A stretch of DNA of 41,488 nt from Alphaproteobacteria bacterium. GTDB taxonomy: Bacteria; Pseudomonadota; Alphaproteobacteria; Sphingomonadales; Sphingomonadaceae. Below the pieces are notes generated by a model. It made no database searches, was not told the DNA's origin, and saw only the letters and a list, made by a program, of their open reading frames with translations. Every line of letters starts with the position of its first letter. Positions within the stretch are counted from its first letter, which is position 1. This document shows, piece by piece, positions 28,781 to 37,596 of this stretch. Location: positions 1 to 41,488 of the forward strand of contig QBLU01000030.1 in NCBI GenBank assembly GCA_003241875.1, in the 5' to 3' direction. A program made the translations under genes and the position numbers.

Positions 28781-29674
28781 GTGCTTCCAGCTGTTCTGTC
28801 GGTCGTTCTCGCCGCTGCATCGCCTTCTGCCGCTCCCGAGATCACCGTGGAAGCCGAGCGCCTGACCGAACAACAGATTGAGGCAAAGGCGCGCGATTTC
28901 ATCCGCGATGTGCTGCCCATACCCGCCTATGGCCAATATGCCCGCTGGACGCAGCCGGTCTGCCCAAAGGTGGCCGGCATCGCCGATGTCTATGCCGCGA
29001 TGGTCGAGACACGGGTGCGTGCCGCGGCGACGGCGGCGGGCGTGCCGCTGGCGCCGCCCGGCTGCCGCACCAACCTGTCGATCACCTTCAGCGAGGATGC
29101 CAGGGTGACGGCCGGGATCATCGCCCGACGAAAGCCCAGGCTGGTGGCAAAGCTAGATGGCCTGCAGCAGGACCGCTTGTTCAACGCCGCGCTGCCGGTG
29201 CGCTGGTGGCATGTGTCGGAACCGACCGACGACAACGGCCTGCCTGCAACCTCGGCAACTGTCCTGATGACCACGCAGACATTTGGTGGACAGAGCCTGG
29301 CCGAGTCCCTGCCGATCAACCCAGACACCATCATGACCGGCAGCTACAACAGCAGCCTGATCGATACGAACCTCAAGATCGGTGTGACCGGTGCCGTGGT
29401 TCTGGTGGACATCCCGCTCGCCACCGGAAAGCCTCTGGACGCCGTCGCCGATTATGTCGCGCTGGTGGCACTCGCCCCGGCGAAGCTGCCGCCGGAACTG
29501 CCTGGTGTGCCCAGTATCCTTGGCTTGTTCGGCAGCAATGGCGGCGCTGCGGCCCTGACCGGTTGGGACAAGGCCTATCTCGCGGCGTTGTACCGCATCC
29601 AGCTAAACCGTAATGCCAACCGGCAGCGCGGCCAGCTGGTCGGTGCGATCAAGGCGTCGTTCGCGCCTGACTGA
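28781..29674 (+). CDS. secreted protein of unknown function
   Basis: A 297-residue protein with a GTG start and one of the best ribosome sites in the window (AGGAGG, 6 bp before). A short signal peptide (MLPAVLSVVLAAASPSA) leads into ITVEAERLTEQQIEAKARDFIRDVL. Later marks are YARWTQPVCPKVAGI with one Cys, PPGCRTNLSITFSED with a second Cys that may form a disulfide, and a C-terminal ALTGWDKAYLAALYRIQ helix. I recognise a pattern seen in uncharacterised sphingomonad exported proteins but no named domain. It is convergent with apt and stands alone. Confidence 0.78.
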   Translation: MLPAVLSVVLAAASPSAAPEITVEAERLTEQQIEAKARDFIRDVLPIPAYGQYARWTQPVCPKVAGIADVYAAMVETRVRAAATAAGVPLAPPGCRTNLSITFSEDARVTAGIIARRKPRLVAKLDGLQQDRLFNAALPVRWWHVSEPTDDNGLPATSATVLMTTQTFGGQSLAESLPINPDTIMTGSYNSSLIDTNLKIGVTGAVVLVDIPLATGKPLDAVADYVALVALAPAKLPPELPGVPSILGLFGSNGGAAALTGWDKAYLAALYRIQLNRNANRQRGQLVGAIKASFAPD

Positions 29675-29771
29675 TTGCGCGCTGGAGCTCTGCCCCTGCC
29701 ATGCCGTGCACGGCAAACACAATCACGCCAAAGCGGGGTGTAGGGCCGTCGGCCTCAGCCGCCAGAGGCCC
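29675..29771. other. convergent intergenic region with a palindrome
   Basis: A 12-bp perfect palindrome GCCGTGCACGGC is at 29703-29714, and GGGCC ... GGCCC arms occur just before the apt stop. They may help to end transcription of the converging genes, but no T-run is present. Confidence 0.3.
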
Positions 29772-30305
29772 CTAGTCGCCTCCATAGCCCAGCAGCGCCG
29801 TCACCGCGACGCCCGCCGCCGCCAGCCGCGCTGCGCCGCCAAGGTCCGGCAGATCGATCACGAACGCCGCGCGTTCCACCACCGCCCCGGCACCGCGCAG
29901 CAGTTCCACCGCCGCCAGCGCCGTGCCACCGGTCGCGATCAGGTCGTCGACCAGCAGCACCCGCGCCCCCGGCGCTACCGCATCGGCGTGCATCTCGATG
30001 CGGTCCTGGCCGTACTCCAGCGCATAGTTGATGCCCGTCACCCGCCCGGGCAGCTTGTTCTTCTTCCTGAGCAGCACCATCCCGCAGCCGAGCCGATGCG
30101 CCAGCGCCGCGCCGAAGATGAAGCCGCGCGCTTCGATGCCGGCGATCAGGTCTGGGACCGGGCCGGTGGCCGCCGCCAGCCGCTCGATCGTCGCGGCAAA
30201 GCCGGCCCCGTCGAGCAGCAGCGTGGTGATATCGCGAAACTGGATGCCGGGCTTGGGATAGTCCGGGATCGTCCGCACCAGCGCCTTCAGGTCGTCATTG
30301 GCCAT
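29772..30305 (-). CDS. apt: adenine phosphoribosyltransferase
   Basis: A 177-residue type I phosphoribosyltransferase that makes AMP from adenine and PRPP in purine salvage. The PRPP loop is VLLVDDLIATGGTA; other marks are RTIPDYPKPGIQFRDITTLL at the N-terminus and GIEARGFIFGAALAHRLG. I took the ATG at 30305 (MANDDLK); a GTG three codons earlier is possible. It follows the petABC operon, separated by a strong hairpin. Confidence 0.96.
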   Translation of the reverse strand: MANDDLKALVRTIPDYPKPGIQFRDITTLLLDGAGFAATIERLAAATGPVPDLIAGIEARGFIFGAALAHRLGCGMVLLRKKNKLPGRVTGINYALEYGQDRIEMHADAVAPGARVLLVDDLIATGGTALAAVELLRGAGAVVERAAFVIDLPDLGGAARLAAAGVAVTALLGYGGD

Positions 30306-30327
30306 GGCCTGCACCCTTCATGACAAA

Positions 30328-30359
30328 GGGGCGGCCATCCCGATCGGAATGGCCGCCCC
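30328..30359 (-). terminator. terminator-like hairpin after petABC
   Basis: Perfect 11-bp arms GGGGCGGCCAT (30328-30338) and ATGGCCGCCCC (30349-30359) with a 10-nt loop, 25 bp after the petC stop. In the minus direction it is followed by TTTGT, a short T-rich tail. It lies between petC and apt. Confidence 0.7.
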
Positions 30360-30383
30360 CGATGTACCGCGCCGTGGCGCCGA

Positions 30384-31229
30384 TCAGACGTTGTCGACGA
30401 CGTTCGAACGGGCCTTGCCCTTGATGTCCGCCCAGACCTTCCGATAGCTCAGATAGCCGAGGCCGGTGAGGATCAGCAGGAAGATGATCGCGGCGACGCC
30501 GGTTTCCTTGCGCGCCTCGAGCTTGGGTTCGGCGGTCCAGGTCAGGAACGCGGTCACGTCCTTCGACATCTGCTCGCGCGTCGCCTTGGTGCCGTCGGCA
30601 TAGGTGATCTGGTCATCAGCCGCCAGCGGCGGCGGCATCGCGATGTTGAGCGACTTGAAATACGGGTTGTAATAAAGCCCGTCCGGCACCGTCCAATTGG
30701 CCGGCGCATCGGCATAGCCGGTCAGCAGCGAATGGACATAGTTGACACCGTCTTCGCGCGCCTTGGTCATAAGCGACAGGTCGGGCGGATAGGCGCCGTT
30801 CTGGGCTGCACGAGCAGCAATCTCGTTCGGGTAATTGAGCGGGAACTTGTCGGCCGGGGTGGCCGTGCGCGTCGCCGGCTCGCCGGTCTTGTCGTCGATC
30901 GAGGCGACTTCATACTGCGCGGCGATCGCCTTGACCTCGGGCTCCGAAAAACCGAGCGCGGCCAGATCGCGGAAGGCGATGCGGTTGATCGAATGGCAGG
31001 CCGAGCAGATTTCCTTGTAGACCTGGAAACCGCGCTGCAGCTGCTTGCGATCGAAGGTGCCGAGGACACCGAGATTGCCGGGACCATTGTGGGTCCAGGC
31101 GATCTCCTTCGGATGCAGGTGCAGTTTCTCGACGGGATCCTCCGGGACCACATCGCGGGGCTGGATGGCGCCCCAGAGCACGGTGATGACGAACAGCAGG
31201 CCGAGGCCAAGCGCACCAAGACGAATCAT
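30384..31229 (-). CDS. petC: ubiquinol-cytochrome c reductase cytochrome c1
   Basis: A 281-residue cytochrome c1 of complex III, which passes electrons from the Rieske centre to soluble cytochrome c. Haem c binds at CSACH (VYKEICSACHSINRIAF), and the axial Met is in LNIAMPPPL. The N-terminus has a membrane helix or signal, and the C-terminus a membrane anchor (AIIFLLILTGLGYLSYRKVWADIKG). RDLAALGFSEPEVKAIAA and PPDLSLMTKARE are also typical. It is last in petA-petB-petC, with 11 bp to petB. Confidence 0.96.
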   Translation of the reverse strand: MIRLGALGLGLLFVITVLWGAIQPRDVVPEDPVEKLHLHPKEIAWTHNGPGNLGVLGTFDRKQLQRGFQVYKEICSACHSINRIAFRDLAALGFSEPEVKAIAAQYEVASIDDKTGEPATRTATPADKFPLNYPNEIAARAAQNGAYPPDLSLMTKAREDGVNYVHSLLTGYADAPANWTVPDGLYYNPYFKSLNIAMPPPLAADDQITYADGTKATREQMSKDVTAFLTWTAEPKLEARKETGVAAIIFLLILTGLGYLSYRKVWADIKGKARSNVVDNV

Positions 31230-31240
31230 CGATTGGACCC

Positions 31241-32554
31241 TTATTCAGCCGGCTGCGCGGCAGCGCCGCCGAGACCGCCCGAGCCGCCGGTCGGCGTCTT
31301 GCCGTACTTGGCAAGCACCGCGTCCGAGATCGAGCTGGGCAGCGGCAGCGTCTTTTCAAAACGGCTGACCAGCGGCGTGATGATGAGGAAGTGCGCGAAA
31401 TAATAGGCCGTCAGCACCTGGCTGAGCCGCACCCAGGGTTCCGCCGCCGGCTTGCCGCCGCAGACGCCGAGCACGAGGCAGACCGCCACGAAGACCCAGA
31501 ACAGGATGCGGTTGAGCGGGCGATAGCTGTTGGAGCGCACCGGCGACGTGTCCAGCCAGGGCAGGAAGAACAGCAGCAGGATCGACGCGAACATCGCGAT
31601 CACGCCCCACAGCTTTGCCGGGATGAACAGGAAGTCGGTCGTGAAGGCGCGCAGGATCGCGTAGAACGGCCAGAAATACCATTCGGGCACGATATGCGCC
31701 GGCGTCGAAAGCGAGTTGGCGGGGATGTAATTGTCGGCCTCCCCGAGCGCGTTCGGCGCGAAGAACACCACCGCGGCGAACAGCGTCAGGTAGACGCCGA
31801 GGCCGAAGAAGTCCTTTGCCGTGTAATAGGGGTGGAACGGCACGGTATCCTGCGGGCCCTTCACATCGACTCCGGTCGGGTTGTTCGACCCCGGGATGTG
31901 CAGCGACCAGACGTGCAGGATGATGACACCAAAGATCACGAACGGCAGCAGATAGTGCAGCGAGAAGAAGCGGTTGAGGGTCGCATTGTCCGGCGCGAAG
32001 CCGCCGAGCAGCCAGGTCTGGATGACATTCCCGACGAGCGGGATGGCCGAGAACAACCCGGTGATGACGGTGGCGCCCCAGAAGCTCATCTGGCCCCAAA
32101 CCAGCACATAGCCCATGAACGCGGTCGCCATCATCAAAAGGAAGATGACGAGGCCGAGCATCCACAGCACTTCGCGCGGCGGCTTGTACGAGCCGTAATA
32201 GAGGCCGCGGAAGATGTGCACATAGACGACACCGAAGAAGAAGCTGGCGCCGACGGCGTGCATGTAGCGCATCATCCAGCCCGAATTGACGTCGCGCATG
32301 ATGTGCTCGACGCTGTCGAAGGCGACCGCGACATTGGCGGCATAATGCATGCCGAGGACGACGCCGGTGATGATCTGGATGACCAGCGCGACGCCGGCGA
32401 GAACGCCGAAGTTATAGAAATAATTCAGGTTCTTCGGCGTCGGATAACCGGCGCCGAGAGCGCCATGAACAAAGCGCGGCAATGGCAGCCGGCTGTCCAT
32501 GAATTTGCCGAGCTCGGTGGTCGGCTGGTACTGCTTGGCCCAGGGAAAGCTCAT
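31241..32554 (-). CDS. petB: ubiquinol-cytochrome c reductase cytochrome b
   Basis: A 437-residue integral membrane subunit of complex III, with two b haems and the Qo and Qi sites. Marks are [12 protein letters not shown], the helix with [13 protein letters not shown], the [13 protein letters not shown] loop and the Qo motif [13 protein letters not shown]. The His pairs on helices B and D are present ([29 protein letters not shown]). A short Gly/Pro-rich tail [15 protein letters not shown] ends the protein. The ATG has a strong GAGGAGG site 10 bp after petA. Confidence 0.97.
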   Translation of the reverse strand: MSFPWAKQYQPTTELGKFMDSRLPLPRFVHGALGAGYPTPKNLNYFYNFGVLAGVALVIQIITGVVLGMHYAANVAVAFDSVEHIMRDVNSGWMMRYMHAVGASFFFGVVYVHIFRGLYYGSYKPPREVLWMLGLVIFLLMMATAFMGYVLVWGQMSFWGATVITGLFSAIPLVGNVIQTWLLGGFAPDNATLNRFFSLHYLLPFVIFGVIILHVWSLHIPGSNNPTGVDVKGPQDTVPFHPYYTAKDFFGLGVYLTLFAAVVFFAPNALGEADNYIPANSLSTPAHIVPEWYFWPFYAILRAFTTDFLFIPAKLWGVIAMFASILLLFFLPWLDTSPVRSNSYRPLNRILFWVFVAVCLVLGVCGGKPAAEPWVRLSQVLTAYYFAHFLIITPLVSRFEKTLPLPSSISDAVLAKYGKTPTGGSGGLGGAAAQPAE

Positions 32555-32564
32555 CTGATCCTCC

Positions 32565-33131
32565 TCAGCCGATTGTCACGGATGTTGGCGACTTGAATGC
32601 ATAGCTCGGCACCTCGAGATTGGTCGGCGCCGGACCACCGCGGATACGACCCGCGGTGTCGTACTGCGAGCCATGGCACGGGCAGAAATAACCGCCGAAA
32701 TCGCCACGTTTCTCGCCTTCGCGCGCGCCCAGCGGCACGCAGCCGAGATGGGTACAGACCCCGAGGGTGATCAGCCATTTCTCGTTGCCGGGCTTGGTGC
32801 GGTCGGCGAGCGTCTGGGGATCGCGCAGCGTACTGACATCGACCTTGTTGGCGTCCGCAATCTCGGCCGGCGTCAGCTGGCGGGCGAACACCGGCTTGCC
32901 GCGCCACGACACGACGACGGCCTGGCCGGGCTGGATCGCCGTCAGGTCGAGATCGATCGAGGCCAGCGCCAGCACGTCGGCCGACGGGTTCATCTGGTTG
33001 ACCAGGGGCACCACCACGGCGGCAGCGCCGGCCGCGGCAAAGGCGCCGGTGGCGACATAAAGGAAATCGCGCCGGCGCTCACCTTCGGGTGCCAGGCTGT
33101 TATCGAGGGGAAGCCGCGTCTCGCTAGCCAT
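32565..33131 (-). CDS. petA: ubiquinol-cytochrome c reductase Rieske iron-sulfur subunit
   Basis: A 188-residue [2Fe-2S] protein of complex III. The cluster is bound by CTHLGC and CPCHGSQYD, with the two Cys and two His in their normal places and the disulfide Cys pair. The N-terminus has a twin-arginine-type stretch ([24 protein letters not shown]) that is also the membrane anchor. It is first in the pet operon; the ATG at 33131 has a GAGG site. The promoter must lie in the 204 bp shared with divergent hemF. Confidence 0.96.
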   Translation of the reverse strand: MASETRLPLDNSLAPEGERRRDFLYVATGAFAAAGAAAVVVPLVNQMNPSADVLALASIDLDLTAIQPGQAVVVSWRGKPVFARQLTPAEIADANKVDVSTLRDPQTLADRTKPGNEKWLITLGVCTHLGCVPLGAREGEKRGDFGGYFCPCHGSQYDTAGRIRGGPAPTNLEVPSYAFKSPTSVTIG

Positions 33132-33335
33132 CTAGGACCTCTGAAAAAGAAACCAGTCGGGTGTCACCTGCGTGCCACCCGTACCAGCGCCGCAATAGTC
33201 GCACTTTAGCAGCAAACGCAACGCCATTTGTGGAGACATATTGGCGCGGGTACCGAAACGGCACACGGCCACGCCGCCCCCGGATACGCGATTTTGCGGG
33301 GTTCCGTTTCGGCGCATGATGCGGTTAATGGCGCC

Positions 33336-34217
33336 ATGTACACGCTCGATGATCGCCAGACCGCCGCCCAGACCTGGTTCCGCCAATTGCGCGACGACAT
33401 CTGCGCCGCGCTCGAGAAAATCGAGGACGAAGGCAGCGGCACAGGGGGCAGCGATGCAGGGGGCAGCGACGCCCCGGCCGGCCGCTTCGAACGCACCGCC
33501 TGGGAGCGCCCGGACCCGAGCGGCGAGGACGGCGGCGGCGGCGTCATGTCGGTGCTGAAGGGCCGTGTCTTTGAAAAGGCCGGGGTCAACATCTCCACCG
33601 TCCACGGCACTTTCAGCCCGGAATTCGCCAGGCAGATCAACGGCGCAGGCGAGGACCCGCGATTTTTCGCGACCGGCATCAGCCTCGTCATCCACCCTCG
33701 CAACCCGCACGTTCCGGCGGTGCACATGAACACCCGCCACCTCGTCACCACCAAGCGCTGGTTCGGCGGCGGTGCCGATCTCAACCCCGCCCTGCCCGAC
33801 ACCGAGCAGACCGAGGCCTTCCACGCCGCGCTGAAGACGATGTGCGACGCCCATGATCCGGCACATTACCCGGCCTATGCCAAATGGGCCGAGGAGTATT
33901 TCTGGGTGCCGCACCGCAACCGCCATCGCGGCGTCGGCGGCATCTTCTACGATCATCTCGACAGCGGCGACTGGGACCGGGATTTCGCCTTTACCCAGGA
34001 TGTCGGGCGGACCTTCAACACCATCTACCCGCAACTGGTGCGCGAAAAGATGCACCAGCCGTTCACGACCGAGGAGCGCCTCGCCCAGCTGCGCTATCGC
34101 GGCGTCTATGCCGAGTTCAACCTCGTCTATGATCGGGGCACCACCTTCGGCCTCAAGACCGGCGGCAATGTCGATGCCATCCTGATGAGCCTGCCGCCCG
34201 AAGCGCGCTGGGATTGA
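33336..34217 (+). CDS. hemF: oxygen-dependent coproporphyrinogen III oxidase
   Basis: A 293-residue enzyme that makes protoporphyrinogen IX from coproporphyrinogen III with oxygen. Motifs are WFRQLRDDICAALEKIED, GGGGVMSVLKGRVFEKAGVNISTVHG, VIHPRNPHVPAVHMNTRHLV, WFGGGADLNPALP, EYFWVPHRNRHRGVGGIFYDHL and RGTTFGLKTGGNVDAILMSLPP. The ATG at 33336 gives the family start; an in-frame upstream ATG at 33228 would add a tail. A 15-bp tandem repeat at 33442-33471 adds a Gly/Ser/Asp linker near residues 36-46. It is divergent from petA, which also needs haem. Confidence 0.96.
   Translation: MYTLDDRQTAAQTWFRQLRDDICAALEKIEDEGSGTGGSDAGGSDAPAGRFERTAWERPDPSGEDGGGGVMSVLKGRVFEKAGVNISTVHGTFSPEFARQINGAGEDPRFFATGISLVIHPRNPHVPAVHMNTRHLVTTKRWFGGGADLNPALPDTEQTEAFHAALKTMCDAHDPAHYPAYAKWAEEYFWVPHRNRHRGVGGIFYDHLDSGDWDRDFAFTQDVGRTFNTIYPQLVREKMHQPFTTEERLAQLRYRGVYAEFNLVYDRGTTFGLKTGGNVDAILMSLPPEARWD
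33442..33471 (+). repeat. 15-bp tandem duplication inside hemF
   Basis: CAGGGGGCAGCGATG at 33442-33456 is followed directly by the same 15 bp with one change (33457-33471). It keeps the frame and repeats GGSDA in an N-terminal linker of HemF, probably by slippage. Confidence 0.75.
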
Positions 34218-34235
34218 CGGGCATGGGGGACTGAG

Positions 34236-34838
34236 TTGAGCACGCTGATCCCGGTCGCGCCCGGCCAGGTGGCGACGATCGTCACCAGCCTCGAGATGCT
34301 GGCCCCGCCGCCGGTGGCCGGCCCCAGCAAGTCGGCGCTGCGCCTGGAACGCTGGCCGGCGCCGGTCGATCGGGACCGTTACCGCGCGCTGTTCCGCCAG
34401 ATTGGCCAGGACTGGCTGTGGCGCGGGCGGCTGGTCATGGCCGATGGCGTGCTCGCCGCAGTGCTCGACGCCGACACCACCGAGGTCCATGTCGCCACCC
34501 GCCGCGATGGCGTCGCCGTCGGGCTGCTCGAGCTGGATTTCGCGGTGCCAGGCGAATTCGAGATCGCCTATTTCGGCCTTGTCCCCGGCATGACCGGCAA
34601 TGGCCATGGCGCCTGGCTGATGGCGCATGCGCTGCGGCTCGGCTGGAGCGGCGGCACCGCTCGGCGCACCATCACCCGCGGCTGGGTGCACACCTGCGAC
34701 CTCGATCATCCCGCGGCGCTCGGCTTTTACCAGCGCGAGGGGTTCAGGCCCTTTGCCCGCGCCGTCGAAATCTATGAGGATCCGCGCGCGGCGGGGCTGT
34801 ATCCGCCCGAAACCGCGCCCAGGGTGCCGCTGCTCTAG
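34236..34838 (+). CDS. GNAT family N-acetyltransferase
   Basis: A 200-residue protein starting at TTG (34236), preceded by a GGGGGA site 7 bp upstream. The GNAT marks are IAYFGLVPGMTGNGHGAWLMAHAL, with the acetyl-CoA binding loop, and DHPAALGFYQREGFRPF near the end. It has a longer N-terminal part than the GNAT at 1394. The substrate is unknown. It lies 18 bp after hemF and probably shares its transcript; its stop overlaps the convergent membrane-protein gene by 4 bp. Confidence 0.87.
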   Translation: MSTLIPVAPGQVATIVTSLEMLAPPPVAGPSKSALRLERWPAPVDRDRYRALFRQIGQDWLWRGRLVMADGVLAAVLDADTTEVHVATRRDGVAVGLLELDFAVPGEFEIAYFGLVPGMTGNGHGAWLMAHALRLGWSGGTARRTITRGWVHTCDLDHPAALGFYQREGFRPFARAVEIYEDPRAAGLYPPETAPRVPLL

Positions 34839-35530
34839 CGCAGTTTCAGATAGATCACCGTCGCCGCCGCGGCGGTCGCGATCGCTATCAGCATGGAAAC
34901 ACTGGCGCTGATCAGCGCCGCGACAAAGCCGCCGACGGCTTTCAGCCCGATCACCGTCAGCACCGACGCGAATGCCGATCCGACCCCGGCCGCCAGCATC
35001 GTCGCGCCGAACAGGAACAGCAGCAGCAGCAGCAGGAACAGCAGCACCGGCCCGCCGTGCCCCGCCGTCATCGCCCAGCTGCGCTGCACCGCGGCGACCG
35101 GGCCAACCCGCTCCACCGCGATGATCGGCGCCACCACATACAGGCGCGCCACCAGATAGAGCCCCGGCAGGATGAACAGCAGCATGCCCAGCCCGGTCGG
35201 CGCCGCGGTCAGCAGCAACGCGCCGAGATAGATGGGGACCGTCGCAAAAGCTGCTGCCAGCGCCAGCCGCGGCGGCTCCTCGGGCACCGCGACCAGCCGC
35301 GTGACGGCGAGTTGGGCGATCATCCCGATCAGCGCCGGCAGCACCACCAGCACCAGCACGATATTTGTCGTGTATTCGGGCAGCGTCTTCGGCGGCGTCG
35401 GCCCGAACAGCGTCAGCACCATCTCGACAAGCAGCGTGAACGGCGCCGCAACGGCAATCAGCTCACCCAGGCGCGGCCTGATAGCGGCAAATGTCGTTTG
35501 CCAGATATCGCCGATTGCAAGGCTGGCCAC
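34835..35530 (-). CDS. multi-helix membrane protein, YciC/DUF975-like
   Basis: A 231-residue protein with about six hydrophobic segments, including NIVLVLVVLPALIGMIAQLAV, YLGALLLTAAPTGLGMLLFI and an unusually Leu-rich GPVLLFLLLLLLFLFGAT. The pattern IPGLYLVARLYVVAPIIAVER followed by GPVAAVQRSWAMTAGH resembles the YciC/glycerophosphodiesterase membrane-domain group. The GTG at 35530 is 3 bp after the glutaredoxin stop, so it depends on that gene for translation. The function is unknown; an inner-membrane place is clear. Confidence 0.78.
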   Translation of the reverse strand: MASLAIGDIWQTTFAAIRPRLGELIAVAAPFTLLVEMVLTLFGPTPPKTLPEYTTNIVLVLVVLPALIGMIAQLAVTRLVAVPEEPPRLALAAAFATVPIYLGALLLTAAPTGLGMLLFILPGLYLVARLYVVAPIIAVERVGPVAAVQRSWAMTAGHGGPVLLFLLLLLLFLFGATMLAAGVGSAFASVLTVIGLKAVGGFVAALISASVSMLIAIATAAAATVIYLKLR

Positions 35531-35533
35531 GGA

Positions 35534-35866
35534 TCAGGCGGCGGCGCGCGGCACGCCGGCCTGCTCCAGCAACGCCGTCAGTTCGCCGGCCTGGTACATC
35601 TCCATCATGATGTCCGACCCGCCGACGAATTCGCCCTTGATGTAGAGCTGCGGCACCGTCGGCCAGTCGGAATAGGACTTCACGCCCTGCCGGATTTCCG
35701 GGTCGGCGAGCACGTCGACGCCTTCGTATTCGACGCCGAGCCGCTCCAGGATAGCGACCGCGGTCGATGAAAAGCCGCACTGCGGGAACAGCGGCGTGCC
35801 CTTCATGAACAGCACCACGTCGTTAGTGGTGACCAGCTGCTCGATGCGTTCGTTGGTGTCGGACAT
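35534..35866 (-). CDS. grxD: monothiol glutaredoxin, CGFS type
   Basis: A 110-residue Grx4-type protein that binds a [2Fe-2S] cluster with glutathione and delivers it to target proteins. The active motif is C30-G-F-S (LFPQCGFSST). WPTVPQLYIKGEFVGGSDI is the glutathione-binding stretch. The ATG at 35866 has a strong GAGGAGG site. It lies 9 bp after bolA, its usual partner, since Grx4 and BolA form a mixed cluster complex. Confidence 0.97.
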   Translation of the reverse strand: MSDTNERIEQLVTTNDVVLFMKGTPLFPQCGFSSTAVAILERLGVEYEGVDVLADPEIRQGVKSYSDWPTVPQLYIKGEFVGGSDIMMEMYQAGELTALLEQAGVPRAAA

Positions 35867-35875
35867 AATGCCTCC

Positions 35876-36100
35876 TCAGGCCGCGATTGTGGTCAGTTTC
35901 AAGGCGTGGAGCACGCCGCCCATGCGATCGCCGAGGGCGTTGTAGACAAGCTTGTGCTGCTTGACCCGCGGCAGGCCGGCGAACTGCTGCGCGGTCACCG
36001 TCGCCGCATAATGGTCGCCGTCACCGGCCAGGTCGACGATCTCCACCGTCGCACCCGGCAGGGCTGCGAGGATGGCCGCCTCGATATCGTGCGCTGCCAT
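35876..36100 (-). CDS. bolA: BolA family protein
   Basis: A 74-residue BolA-like protein with the conserved C-terminal motif VKQHKLVYNALGDRMGGVLHALKLTT, including the His that can bind a cluster shared with Grx4. The N-terminus (MAAHDIEAAILAALPGATVEI) is short, as in the BolA2/YrbA group. I used the ATG at 36100; an upstream ATG at 36292 would overlap the zeta gene almost fully. It is 10 bp after the zeta-subunit gene. Confidence 0.93.
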   Translation of the reverse strand: MAAHDIEAAILAALPGATVEIVDLAGDGDHYAATVTAQQFAGLPRVKQHKLVYNALGDRMGGVLHALKLTTIAA

Positions 36101-36110
36101 CGGCACCGGA

Positions 36111-36428
36111 TTACATCGCTTCCATGATCTGCCGGCGGGCGATCTGGCCCTGCTCCAGCAGCGCCGCCCGGATATCGGCCTCGGCCACGCCTTCGATGCC
36201 GAGATCGGCGACGAGTTTGCGAACGACGTCCTCGTCGCCGGCTTCCTCGAGATCGGCGAGGATGATGGTCTTGGCATAGGCATCGGCGGCATCGCCGGTC
36301 AGCCCCAGCTTGGCCGCCGCCCACAGGCCGACCAGCTTGTCACGGCGCGCCGCCACCTTGAATTGCAGCTCCGCATCATGGGCGAACTGGTTTTCAAAGG
36401 CGTTTTCGCGATTATCGAACGTGGTCAT
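36111..36428 (-). CDS. F1-ATPase inhibitor zeta subunit (DUF1476)
   Basis: A 105-residue protein of the alphaproteobacterial zeta family (PF07345). The N-terminal inhibitory region MTTFDNRENAFENQFAHDAE and ELQFKVAARRDKLVGLWAA are characteristic, and the helical bundle ends with EQGQIARRQIMEAM. It blocks ATP hydrolysis by F1 without blocking synthesis, as worked out in Paracoccus denitrificans. The ATG at 36428 has a GGAG site. It is first in the zeta-bolA-grxD-membrane protein unit and is divergent from purC. Confidence 0.94.
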   Translation of the reverse strand: MTTFDNRENAFENQFAHDAELQFKVAARRDKLVGLWAAAKLGLTGDAADAYAKTIILADLEEAGDEDVVRKLVADLGIEGVAEADIRAALLEQGQIARRQIMEAM

Positions 36429-36575
36429 CAGGGGCTCCGGCAACGGGTGCGTCACGTCGCAGATAGAGGGCGCGCGCCGCAGGTTCAATGAGGAACCGCG
36501 TCGATCCGCGAACGACGGGTCGCGGCGCATCCAGTCATTGTAAGCCGGACAAGCGCGCGCTATGTGCAATGAACC

Positions 36576-36609
36576 GCCCCGGGCGCGCCCTTGCGGGTGT
36601 CTCCGGGGC
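36576..36609 (+). promoter_or_regulatory. purC leader hairpin
   Basis: GCCCCGG (36576-36582) and CCGGGGC (36603-36609) form a 7-bp stem about 55 bp before purC, in the 237-bp gap with the divergent zeta gene. It may act in the purC leader; no known riboswitch motif is visible. Confidence 0.25.
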
Positions 36610-36665
36610 GTCCCGTTTCATCTTGCGTTCGCCCAGCCCGCAGCGAACCATCTGAGGAGGAAGCC

Positions 36666-37442
36666 ATGACCCGGCGCCGCCAGATCTACGAGGGCAAGGC
36701 CAAGATCCTCTATGAGGGGCCCGAACCTGGCACGATCATCCAGTACTTCAAGGATGATGCCACCGCGTTCAACGCCCAGAAAAAGGGCACGATCAGCGGC
36801 AAGGGCGTGCTCAACAACCGGATATCGGAGCATCTCTTCACGTTGCTCGCGACCATCGGCATCCCGACGCACTTCATCCGCCGCCTCAACATGCGCGAGC
36901 AGCTGGTCCGCCAGGTCGAGATCGTGCCGATCGAGGTCGTCGTTCGCAACGTCGTCGCGGGCAGCCTCGCCAAGCGCTTCGGGCTGGAGGAAGGCACCAC
37001 CCTGCCCCGCACCATCCTCGAATATTACTACAAGGATGATGCCCTCAACGACCCTCTGGTCACCGAGGAGCATATCGCCGCCTTTGGCTGGGCTACCCAG
37101 GAAGAAATGCACGACATCGCCGACATGGCGATTCGCGTGAACGACTTCATGGCCGGGCTGTTCGCCGGGGTGGGCATCCGCCTTGTCGATTTCAAGCTCG
37201 AGTTCGGCCGGCTGTTCGACGGTGAATTCAGCCGCATCATCCTCGCCGACGAGATCAGCCCCGACGGCTGCCGGCTGTGGGACATGAAGACCAACGAAAA
37301 GCTCGACAAGGACCGGTTCCGTCGCGACCTCGGCGGCGAAGTCGAAGCCTATCAGGAAGTCGCCCGCCGCCTCGGCCTGATGCCCGAAGACGATTCGGCC
37401 GTCCTCGACCTCGAGGAACATCGCAAGTCCCGCGGGAAGTAG
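36666..37442 (+). CDS. purC: phosphoribosylaminoimidazole-succinocarboxamide synthase
   Basis: A 258-residue SAICAR synthetase that adds aspartate to CAIR in purine synthesis. Motifs are [54 protein letters not shown]-type [21 protein letters not shown] and [12 protein letters not shown]. The GAGGAGG site before the ATG at 36666 is strong. It stands alone here, divergent from the zeta-bolA-grxD unit, and is followed by a palindromic repeat. Confidence 0.97.
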   Translation: MTRRRQIYEGKAKILYEGPEPGTIIQYFKDDATAFNAQKKGTISGKGVLNNRISEHLFTLLATIGIPTHFIRRLNMREQLVRQVEIVPIEVVVRNVVAGSLAKRFGLEEGTTLPRTILEYYYKDDALNDPLVTEEHIAAFGWATQEEMHDIADMAIRVNDFMAGLFAGVGIRLVDFKLEFGRLFDGEFSRIILADEISPDGCRLWDMKTNEKLDKDRFRRDLGGEVEAYQEVARRLGLMPEDDSAVLDLEEHRKSRGK

Positions 37443-37446
37443 GGTT

Positions 37447-37502
37447 CCTCCCCCTCACGGGGGGAGGCGACTCGGCCCTCAGCCGAGCGGGTGGGGGTGG
37501 AC
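37447..37502. repeat. intergenic double-hairpin repeat (CCTCCCCC type), copy 1
   Basis: CCTCCCCC/GGGGGGAGG arms (37447-37467) are followed by CTCGGC/GCCGAG (37471-37487) and a G-rich tail GGGTGGGGGTGG. The same order recurs at 41436. It lies 4 bp after the purC stop and may end its transcript. Confidence 0.8.
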
Positions 37503-37596
37503 CACCCTTCGAGACATGAGTCCTGTCGGGAAGACTTGGGATAGCGGCTTCGACAAGCTCAGCCTGAGCTGGCATTGTGGTTCAACTGAAGCGAGT
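37503..37596. repeat. short palindromic repeat TTCGACAAGCTCAGCCTGAGC
   Basis: GGCTTCGACAAGCTCAGCCT at 37546, continuing to GAGC at 37569, includes the palindrome GCTCAGCCTGAGC (37557-37569). This sequence is, to my memory, a common dispersed intergenic element of sphingomonads. Only one copy is present in this window. Confidence 0.5.

Noticed and set aside
33132-34709. Minus-strand frame of 525 codons opposite hemF
   Set aside because: Shadow of hemF and the GNAT gene.
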